Assembly (NCBI GenBank): GCA_017304945.1
Contig: JAFKLG010000067.1
Coordinates: forward strand, 19,234-83,233
Source: Rhodospirillales bacterium
GTDB taxonomy: Bacteria; Pseudomonadota; Alphaproteobacteria; Acetobacterales; Acetobacteraceae
Direction of reading: 5' to 3'
Length of the DNA: 64,000 bases
A program made the translations under genes and the position numbers. This document shows positions 58,353 to 64,000 of the stretch, one piece after another; positions within the stretch are counted from its first letter, which is position 1, and the number at the start of each line of letters is the position of its first letter. The notes beneath the pieces are model-generated. The model searched no databases. It saw only the letters and a list, made by a program, of their open reading frames with translations, and was not told the DNA's origin.

Positions 58353-59008
58353 CGCGCGGGCTCTTCCTTGTCAGGGGCCGACACGCCAAGCCGGGGGCCG
58401 CCGCTCAGCATCGCCAGCAATGTCTTCGGAACGAGCAGCGCCAAGGTTACGTGCACGACGAGAAATCCAACGATCACCGCCATGCCAGCGAAGTGCAGCA
58501 CGCGCGCCGTCTGAAATCCGCCAAGCGCAGCGACGAGGCCGGAAAACTGCACCGGCTTCCAGATCGCGAGTCCGGTGACCACCTGCGCGATGCCGGCCAG
58601 GATGACCACGATGTAGAGCAGCTTCTGCACCGCGTTGTAGATCGTGAGATCGTCGTGCGCGATCCTGAAGTGCAGCGTATCGACGACGGTCTGCACCAGC
58701 TCGGCGGGGCGGATCGGGAACAGCTTCTCGCGGAAACGGCCGGTCACGAGCCCATAACCGAGATAGATCAGCCCGTTGATCGCGAGGAACCACATGCCGG
58801 CGAAATGCCAGTTGAGGCTCCAGGCCGCCCAATCACCGAGGCGCCAGAACGAACCGAAATGGAAGCCGCGGATGATGACGTCGTCGTCGTAGATCCCCCA
58901 GCCCGAGGTGATCATCACCAGCATCACCACGGCGTTGACCCAGTGCATGATCCGCAGCGGCAGGGGATGCAGGCGACGGCCGGAACGCGAACTCTCGTGC
59001 ATGTGCAC
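58349..59008 (-). CDS. Cytochrome b561-type membrane electron-transfer protein
   Basis: 219 residues with four to five membrane segments. RIMHWVNAVVMLVMITSGW and WHFAGMWFLAING carry histidines; ARVLHFAGMAVIVGFLVVHVTLAL supplies two more: likely b-heme ligands. It resembles cytochrome b subunits of thiosulfate reductase/formate dehydrogenase gamma and probably feeds the molybdopterin oxidoreductase from the quinol pool. Starts at ATG 59008 or 59002. A SigF-like promoter for the next gene is embedded at 58425-58450. Confidence 0.88.
   Translation of the reverse strand: MHMHESSRSGRRLHPLPLRIMHWVNAVVMLVMITSGWGIYDDDVIIRGFHFGSFWRLGDWAAWSLNWHFAGMWFLAINGLIYLGYGLVTGRFREKLFPIRPAELVQTVVDTLHFRIAHDDLTIYNAVQKLLYIVVILAGIAQVVTGLAIWKPVQFSGLVAALGGFQTARVLHFAGMAVIVGFLVVHVTLALLVPKTLLAMLSGGPRLGVSAPDKEEPAR
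58425..58450 (-). promoter_or_regulatory. Candidate SigF promoter inside the cytochrome b gene
   Basis: On the minus strand GTAACC (58450-58445), 16 bp, then CGAA (58428-58425). It lies 73 bp before the molybdopterin oxidoreductase start. The site uses GTA and TTG, codons rare in this gene, as if sequence were kept for promoter function. Confidence 0.6.
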
Positions 59009-59080
59009 TCTCCTCTCGACGCAGCGGCGCCGCCGATCAGTTTCGTGGGCAGGGATCGTTGCCGACGTCCGACATCCGCC

Positions 59081-59728
59081 TCACCACCGCGAGACGAACA
59101 GGAGGATGGCGCGACCGAGCAGGGTGACGATCGCGCAACCGACCGTGTACCAGACCGCGATGTAGAGCGGGTCGTCCGACGGGCAGGCAAACACGAAGAC
59201 GAAGGCGCCCCAGCCGGCGGCGGACAGGGCCGCGGCGAGCGCCGTGCCCTCACGATCCGTCGGCGCGCCACGGCGCAGCAGGATTGCCATGCCGATCGCG
59301 GCCGGCAGCGAGAGCACATCCATCTTCCAGACGCATTGCAGGCCATTTCGCCAATCGAGGCGGTGCAGGAGCTGGCCGAGATCGCTGCCGCCCGCATCGA
59401 TGAGCCAGCCGCTCGCGAAGATCACGGCCATGCACGCAAACATCCAGCGCAGTCCACGACGCGGGGATCGGAGCGGATCCGCCGCGAGGATCGTGACGCT
59501 CGCGCCGAGGCCGGCGATAGTTCCCATGCTGGCGAGCTTCCACCACAGCGACGGCTGATCCATCGCCGCCGGCATGTCCGGACGCATGAAGCCCAGGCCC
59601 AGAAAGACCGCGATCTCCGCAACCGCCAAGGCCAGCAGCAGCATGGCGTCGCGAACCGGGCTGCGAGGCCTGACCGGCTGCAGGTCGCGGCTGAGCTGAT
59701 CGACCAGCGACTCAGTCCGCATCGGCAT
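59081..59728 (-). CDS. nrsF: NrsF/DUF1109-family membrane anti-sigma factor
   Basis: 215 residues with six membrane segments (MLLLALAVAEIAVFLGLGF; LASMGTIAGLGASVTILAA; WMFACMAVIFASGWLI...). The DUF1109 hallmarks include cysteines in LQCVWKMD and VFACPSDDPLYIAVWY. In Caulobacter NrsF holds SigF at the membrane and releases it when heavy-metal or redox stress affects conserved cysteines. The start (59728, or Met 59722) overlaps the sigma gene 3' end. Confidence 0.87.
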   Translation of the reverse strand: MPMRTESLVDQLSRDLQPVRPRSPVRDAMLLLALAVAEIAVFLGLGFMRPDMPAAMDQPSLWWKLASMGTIAGLGASVTILAADPLRSPRRGLRWMFACMAVIFASGWLIDAGGSDLGQLLHRLDWRNGLQCVWKMDVLSLPAAIGMAILLRRGAPTDREGTALAAALSAAGWGAFVFVFACPSDDPLYIAVWYTVGCAIVTLLGRAILLFVSRW

Positions 59729-60275
59729 CGGCCCGGACCATGTGCGCGAGCCGCTTCAGTCCACGATGGATGTTGACCTTGATCAGCGACACCGACTGCC
59801 CGGTCACCCGGGACGCTTCCTCCGTGCTGTATCCTTCCAGCTTGACGAGCCGGATCGCGGTCGCCTGCGACGGCTTCAGCTCGCCCAGCAGACGCTGGAA
59901 CGTGGACCCCGCAACCGCGCCCTCGACGTCGTCCGGCGCCTGCATCGTCTCATCCAGCGGTTCGGTCGCATGCGCCTTCAGCGCGCGCAGCCGATCGATC
60001 CATTTGTAACGAGCGATCGCGGCCAACCACGGTCCGAACGGACGCGCGGGGTCGTAGGTGTGCCGCTTCTCGTGGATCGCGAGAAGCACGTCCTGAACCG
60101 TGTCCTCGACGGCTCCCGGCGGTAGCCGACGTCCGAAATATCGCCGCAGCCACGGCGTCACTGCAACGAGCAACGCGCGATAGGCGCGGGCATCTCCCTG
60201 CTGTGCCGCAGCCATCATCTGGTCCCAGTTCAAGCTGGGTGCATCGCCGGCCGTGAAATTCAGTATCGCAGCCAT
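59712..60275 (-). CDS. sigF: ECF RNA polymerase sigma factor, SigF-like
   Basis: 187 residues. Region 2: YRALLVAVTPWLRRYFGRRLPPGAVEDTVQDVLLAIHEKRHTYDPARPFGPWLAAIARYKWIDRLR. Region 4: LLGELKPSQATAIRLVKLEGYSTEEASRVTGQSVSLIKVNIHRGLKRL. Sigma/NrsF pairing and the region-2 sequence match Caulobacter SigF. Its own upstream region has a GTAACC-N16-CGAA site, so it should be autoregulated. It heads a nine-gene minus-strand run. Confidence 0.9.
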   Translation of the reverse strand: MAAILNFTAGDAPSLNWDQMMAAAQQGDARAYRALLVAVTPWLRRYFGRRLPPGAVEDTVQDVLLAIHEKRHTYDPARPFGPWLAAIARYKWIDRLRALKAHATEPLDETMQAPDDVEGAVAGSTFQRLLGELKPSQATAIRLVKLEGYSTEEASRVTGQSVSLIKVNIHRGLKRLAHMVRADADAD

Positions 60276-60336
60276 TGCGGTTCAACCCAGTCCAGCGATC
60301 CGGCGCGGAGTCGCGCCGCTTACGCCACGGATCATC

Positions 60337-60362
60337 TTCGGCGCCGGGTGCCGGATGGTTAC
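60337..60362 (-). promoter_or_regulatory. Candidate SigF autoregulatory promoter
   Basis: GTAACC (60362-60357), 16-bp spacer, CGAA (60340-60337) on the minus strand; predicted start about 55 bp before the sigF ATG. The 60276-60642 gap holds no gene but carries this and the divergent site below. Confidence 0.7.
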
Positions 60363-60541
60363 ACCGCCGCTTGCTGCAAACCGATGCCGTTCCATGGGAT
60401 CACCGCCACGCTGGGGACCTAAGCAGGATGCGTCCTACGTGTTATGGAATATGCATTCTAGAACGAGACATGCTCGGTGACCAGCATCGTTGCGCTCCGG
60501 CCGCTTTGGTCTGCGCCCCGGCGTGGCATCGCCGCGCAGCT

Positions 60542-60566
60542 GTAACCGACCGGCCATGTGCGCGAA
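60542..60566 (+). promoter_or_regulatory. Candidate SigF promoter of the DUF1223 gene
   Basis: GTAACC (60542-60547), 15-bp spacer, CGAA (60563-60566) on the plus strand. One base shorter spacing than the two minus-strand sites. About 75 bp before the DUF1223 start. Confidence 0.55.
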
Positions 60567-60642
60567 TGATCCTATCGCGGCGCACGTGCTCCTCGCTCGT
60601 GCGCCGCCCGTCATCCACCTCGTCCTGAACAGGGAGTTTGCA

Positions 60643-61341
60643 ATGCGTCTTCGGCTCCTCGCCGCTCTCGGCCTGCTCGCACCGACCTTCGCGATGGCGC
60701 AACCGGTGGAGCGGCCGGTGGTGCTGGAGCTGTTCACCTCGCAAGGGTGCTCGTCGTGTCCGCCCGCCGACGCGAAGGTCGCCGAACTCGCGCGCACGCG
60801 TCCCGATCTCCTGCCGCTGACGTTCCACGTCACGTATTGGAACGGTCTCGGCTGGCGCGATCCCTTCTCGCTCGACGCGGCCACCGAACGCCAACGACAC
60901 TATGTCGCACTCGGCGTCAGTTCGGAGGTCTACACCCCGGCACTCGTGGTGGACGGGACGCTCGACGTCGTCGGTTCCAATCCGTCGGCGGTCGATCGCG
61001 CGGTGCGACAGGCAACCTCGAGCCAGGAGACCGCAGCCGATATCGAAATCCAGCGCGGCAGCAAGGGGCTGACGGTGCTGGTCGGTGCCGGAACGGGCCA
61101 GGCGCGCCTGCTGCTGATCGGCTATGACCGGCTGCACAGGACCCAGGTCGGCCGTGGCGAGAATCGCGGCCGGACTCTCGAGGAAGCCAACATCGTCCGC
61201 TCGATCCAGGTACTCGGTGCATGGTCGGGCAAGCCGATCGCCCTACAGGCGCCGCTGCCGGAGGGGGAGCAGGTCGCAGTCCTGCTGCAGCGGGCCGACG
61301 GCCGCATCGTCGGCGCCCGCGTCGCGCATGGCACGTCGTGA
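60643..61341 (+). CDS. DUF1223 thioredoxin-like secreted protein
   Basis: 232 residues. Signal peptide RLRLLAALGLLAPTFAMA. VVLELFTSQGCSSCPPADAKVAELA carries CxxC (CSSC) in a thioredoxin-like fold, followed by LTFHVTYWNGLGWRDPFS and VYTPALVVDG with the cis-Pro. DUF1223 proteins are periplasmic thiol proteins of unknown partner. AGGGAG upstream of the ATG. A SigF-type promoter places it with the envelope redox-stress genes across the divergent gap. Confidence 0.86.
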   Translation: MRLRLLAALGLLAPTFAMAQPVERPVVLELFTSQGCSSCPPADAKVAELARTRPDLLPLTFHVTYWNGLGWRDPFSLDAATERQRHYVALGVSSEVYTPALVVDGTLDVVGSNPSAVDRAVRQATSSQETAADIEIQRGSKGLTVLVGAGTGQARLLLIGYDRLHRTQVGRGENRGRTLEEANIVRSIQVLGAWSGKPIALQAPLPEGEQVAVLLQRADGRIVGARVAHGTS

Positions 61342-61352
61342 GGCGGACGGCG

Positions 61353-62291
61353 CTACGACGCGCGCGGCCGGCGTGACGCGAGCAGCACCCCGATCCCGAT
61401 CGCACCGATGGCAATCCACTGCATCGGCGCCGGAACCTCTCCAAGCACCGGAATGGCGATCAGCGAGGCGACCGCGGGGAGCAGCGCGATGATCGCGGTG
61501 GCCGCGGTAGGCCCGAGCAGGGCGACGGCACGATTGAAGGAGATGACGGCGAGGCAGCTCATCGCCACGCCCTGGTAGAGGATCTGCACCACCAGTTCGG
61601 ATGGCGACGCGAGCGGCAGCCGGCTCACGCCGGACAGCAGGTAGACGGGCAGGAACAGCAGTGCCGACCACGTGCAGATCAGAGCGGCCGCCTGCACCGC
61701 CGAAAGCGAGCTGCGGCGGAACAGCAAGGTGTAGATCGCCCACATGAGTCCCGCGCCGAGCAGGGCGGCCAACCCGATGCCGCTGGGGAAGCCGTGCTTG
61801 ACCGCGCCGACGCCGACCAGGCACGCCAGTCCCAGCACGATCGCGGCGTAGCCAATCCAGCGCGCCCGTCCCTGCCGCTCACGCAGGAAGATCCAGGCCA
61901 GGACGCCGGCCAGCACGGGCATGATGGCCGGCGTGATCGATGCGGCTTCCATCGCCGAGGTGAGGCGCAGGCCGCCGGCCACGAGCAGCACGAAGGGCAG
62001 GCCCCAGAGAAGGGAGAGCAGCAGCCCCTCGCCCCAGGCGGCGCGTCGCAGGCGCAGCCCCCGTCGCATCAGAACCGGGGCGAGCACGATGGCACCGACC
62101 CCGAAGCGCAGCGCCGCGATGTCCGCGACGCGCAGCGCGTGGGTCACGCTCAGCCGCGTGACGACGAACCAGCCGGAGAAGATCGTCAGCGCCAACAGCG
62201 CCCAGGCGATGCCGACGAGCCGCCGCCGCACGACGCCGCGCGTGGCCTCGGCGGCGCCGTGCGGAAGCGGCACCGCGAGTGTCTGGGACAC
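61353..62291 (-). CDS. EamA/DMT-family transporter
   Basis: 312 residues with ten membrane segments in two five-helix repeats. First repeat: GIAWALLALTIFSGWFVVTRLSV, LRFGVGAIVLAPVLMRRG. Second repeat after GFPSGIGLAALLGAGLMWAIYTLLFRR. Ends near GVLLASRRPRAS. Exports amino acids, nucleosides or other small metabolites; substrate unknown. Follows the peroxiredoxin-like gene by 3 bp, so they are co-transcribed. Confidence 0.87.
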   Translation of the reverse strand: MSQTLAVPLPHGAAEATRGVVRRRLVGIAWALLALTIFSGWFVVTRLSVTHALRVADIAALRFGVGAIVLAPVLMRRGLRLRRAAWGEGLLLSLLWGLPFVLLVAGGLRLTSAMEAASITPAIMPVLAGVLAWIFLRERQGRARWIGYAAIVLGLACLVGVGAVKHGFPSGIGLAALLGAGLMWAIYTLLFRRSSLSAVQAAALICTWSALLFLPVYLLSGVSRLPLASPSELVVQILYQGVAMSCLAVISFNRAVALLGPTAATAIIALLPAVASLIAIPVLGEVPAPMQWIAIGAIGIGVLLASRRPRAS

Positions 62292-62294
62292 CGC

Positions 62295-62948
62295 TCACCC
62301 CTGCGGAAGCGCGCGCAGCGCGGCGAGGATCGCCGCCGGCTCAGCGCGCTGGCGGTAGTCGACGTCCACGTGGGCGAAGGCGATCCGTCCCTCGCGCGCG
62401 ATCACATAGGTTGCCGGGACCGGCAGCTCCCAGCTTTCGTCGCCGTTGATCCCCGGCAGAGCCTTGCCGTTCCCGCGCAACGCGGCCCGCAGCTCCTCGG
62501 GCAGCGCGTAGACCAGCCCGAAGCTGCGGGCGACCTGGTTGCCCACGTCGCTCAGCACGTCGAAGGTCAACGCCTCCGTCTGTGCGGTGGACAGTGACTG
62601 GTCGGGGAGCTGTGGCGAGATTGCGACCAGCCGCGCGCCCAGCGCAGTGATCTCGGGCAGGATCGCCTGGTAGGCGCGCAACTGGATGTTGCAGTACGGG
62701 CACCATCCGCCGCGATAGAACACGACGACGATCGGCCCCCGCTGCAGCAGTTCCCCGGAGGAAACCAGCCCCCCGTCGACACCGGGCAGCGCGAACACCG
62801 GCGCGATCGCGCCGACCCCGGCCGCCGCTTCCCGCGCGAAGCTGGTCCTGAGCTCCTCGATCTTCGCCTCGTACAAGGCAACCCGGCCGGGGGGCGCCGT
62901 GCGCGCGAAGGTGGCCTTGAACTCCGCTAGCTGCCGTTCCAACGCCAT
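62295..62948 (-). CDS. Peroxiredoxin-like AhpC/TSA-family protein
   Basis: 217 residues. VVVFYRGGWCPYCNIQLRAYQ contains CxxC (CPYC), a thioredoxin-like redox site, and an N-terminal helical segment precedes it. The family reduces peroxides or acts in thiol exchange. Start set at ATG 62948, which has GGAAGGGG eight bases upstream; ATG 63002 or 63074 would add a poorly conserved extension. Divergent from the tetR gene. Confidence 0.85.
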   Translation of the reverse strand: MALERQLAEFKATFARTAPPGRVALYEAKIEELRTSFAREAAAGVGAIAPVFALPGVDGGLVSSGELLQRGPIVVVFYRGGWCPYCNIQLRAYQAILPEITALGARLVAISPQLPDQSLSTAQTEALTFDVLSDVGNQVARSFGLVYALPEELRAALRGNGKALPGINGDESWELPVPATYVIAREGRIAFAHVDVDYRQRAEPAAILAALRALPQG

Positions 62949-63097
62949 GCCGAAGACCCCTTCCCGTTGCACCTGACGGGCGTTCGCGGAGATCCCTGCC
63001 ATGGGGCCGTCACCCGCACCGTTCTGGTACTGGTGTTCTATAATTCTCTCGCGCATCGTGGCAAGATGCGGCACGCAGGTCAGGTGAAGTTGGCAGA

Positions 63098-63679
63098 ATG
63101 GCGAGACCGAGAGAATTCGACGAAGGCGCGGTGCTCGACGCCGCGGTGCAGTGTTTCTGGGCGCATGGATTCGAGACGACGTCGGTCCGGGATCTGATGG
63201 CGCAGACGGGCCTCACGGCCGCCAGTCTCTACAACGCGTATGGCGACAAGCGCGCGATCTACCGGACCGCGCTCGACCGCTATATCGAGACCAGCATCGG
63301 CGCGCGCATCGCGCGCTGCGCGGCCCTGCCCCCGCGCGAGGCCTTGGGCGGGTTCTTCGACGAGATCCTGCGCCGCTCGCTCAGCGATCGCGAGCACAAA
63401 GGCTGCATGGTGGTGAACTCAGCGCTGGAGATGGCGCCGCGGGATCCCGAGGTCCGGCAGGTGATCGCCGCGGCGTTGGTGCGGATCGAGGCCTTCTTCC
63501 GGTCGTGCGCGGAGCGCGGCCAGCAGGATGGAACCATCACCCGGGCCATGTCCGCGACGGCGCTGGCGCAGCATCTGCTGGGCGTGCTGATGGGCGTCCG
63601 GGTGCTGGCGCGGGTGCGGCCCGAGAAGGCGCTGCTGCAGGGCATCGTGACGACGGCGCTGGCCACGCTGGACGTATGA
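63098..63679 (+). CDS. TetR/AcrR-family transcriptional regulator
   Basis: 193 residues. The HTH is GAVLDAAVQCFWAHGFETTSVRDLMAQTGLTAASLYNAYGDKRAIYRTALDRY. The ligand domain (GCMVVNSALEMAPRDPEVRQVI) is like the YxaF/AcrR-type redox or aldehyde regulators. Divergent from the peroxiredoxin-like/EamA operon, so it likely controls it. An AT-rich stretch (GTTCTATAATTCTC) lies in the shared 149-bp gap as a possible operator. Confidence 0.87.
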   Translation: MARPREFDEGAVLDAAVQCFWAHGFETTSVRDLMAQTGLTAASLYNAYGDKRAIYRTALDRYIETSIGARIARCAALPPREALGGFFDEILRRSLSDREHKGCMVVNSALEMAPRDPEVRQVIAAALVRIEAFFRSCAERGQQDGTITRAMSATALAQHLLGVLMGVRVLARVRPEKALLQGIVTTALATLDV

Positions 63680-63764
63680 CGGTGGGGGCCGCGACCCGCT
63701 TGCGGCCGCCTCCGCCGCCACGCCCCTCGGCGCGCGGCGGAGGCGGCCGTGATCGCGGCGGCGC

Positions 63765-64000
63765 CTATCGCGGCAGCAGGTTCGTCTTCGCGAGGTCCAG
63801 CACCTCGTCGCCGCGACCGCTCATCACGGCGCGGATCAGCCACAGGCTGAAGCCCTTCACCTGCTCCGCATTGATCGTCGGCGGCATCGACAGCTCCTGC
63901 GTCGCCGTCACCACGTCGAGCAACGCCGGCCCGTCATGCGCCAGCACCTCGGCGACCGCGGCCGGCAGCGCGCCCGCTTCCTCGACCCGCACCGCGTGAA
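63765..64000 (-). CDS. poxB: 3' end of a pyruvate oxidase/dehydrogenase (PoxB-like) TPP enzyme, cut by window
   Basis: About 78 C-terminal residues are visible, ending in LDVVTATQELSMPPTINAEQVKGFSLWLIRAVMSGRGDEVLDLAKTNLLPR. The ELSMPPxIxxEQVKGF sequence and the final lipid-binding-like helix are typical of PoxB and related TPP enzymes. PoxB decarboxylates pyruvate to acetate and CO2 with quinone as acceptor. The rest lies outside the window. Confidence 0.75.
   Translation of the reverse strand, partial: HAVRVEEAGALPAAVAEVLAHDGPALLDVVTATQELSMPPTINAEQVKGFSLWLIRAVMSGRGDEVLDLAKTNLLPR

Overview
The window is GC-rich chromosomal DNA (roughly 70% G+C) from an alphaproteobacterium, most likely of the Acetobacteraceae. 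The support is the hopanoid genes (hydroxysqualene dehydroxylase, squalene-hopene cyclase, HpnG-type nucleosidase), alphaproteobacterial families of unknown function (DUF1489, DUF1491), a SigF/NrsF-type sigma/anti-sigma pair, and abundant palindromic intergenic repeats. No phage, insertion sequence or CRISPR array is visible. Species cannot be told from the sequence.

Layout. 1-9.4 kb: plus-strand surface-glycan operon, with a large protein carrying two TPR+GT41 (O-GlcNAc-transferase-like) modules, an acetyltransferase, an epimerase, a CmcI-like protein, glucose-1-phosphate cytidylyltransferase, CDP-glucose 4,6-dehydratase, a C-methyltransferase and an RmlC-like epimerase; together they look like a pathway to a C-branched CDP-6-deoxyhexose. 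10.2-12.4 kb: convergent DegT aminotransferase and epimerase. 12.5-17.2 kb (minus): K+ channel, RidA, zinc-type ABC transporter behind a Zur-like site and a 33-residue membrane peptide, then MlaC/MlaA. 17.5-24.6 kb: metF, uvrD-type helicase, prmA, and an isolated fusA on the minus strand. 24.9-32.4 kb: DUF1800/DUF1501 pair, TetR-MATE pair, and a rubrerythrin/Fe-S oxidoreductase/DUF3501 operon. 32.7-39.8 kb: pseudouridine synthase, a ThiXYZ-like ABC transporter, two SDRs, DUF1491, an esterase and DUF1489. 40-44.3 kb: a candidate small RNA and the hopanoid genes. 44.3-47.3 kb: enolase-superfamily dehydratase, DUF3574 lipoprotein, aldo/keto reductase and tRNA-Arg(CCU). 47.3-53 kb: a FecI-FecR-TonB-receptor iron module with a Fur-like box and a methyltransferase, beside the tRNA and possibly acquired. 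53.2-60.3 kb (minus): nine tightly packed genes from SigF/NrsF through cytochrome b, a Tat-exported molybdopterin oxidoreductase and a PRC-barrel-like protein to a DUF2064/mannosyltransferase/radical SAM/GT2 block. 60.6-64 kb: DUF1223 thioredoxin-like protein, EamA transporter, peroxiredoxin-like protein, TetR regulator, and the end of a pyruvate-oxidase-like gene.

Two themes stand out. (1) Short GC-rich tandem and palindromic repeats that elsewhere sit between genes have entered or expanded inside reading frames without breaking them: hpnG, an SDR gene, a TetR gene and the start of a MATE gene. The hpnG insert has the same composite architecture as an intergenic element near 22 kb. (2) Three GTAACC-N15/16-CGAA motifs lie before sigF, before the DUF1223 gene, and inside the cytochrome b gene just ahead of the molybdopterin oxidoreductase; they outline a local SigF regulon that could also cover the downstream radical SAM/glycosyltransferase genes.
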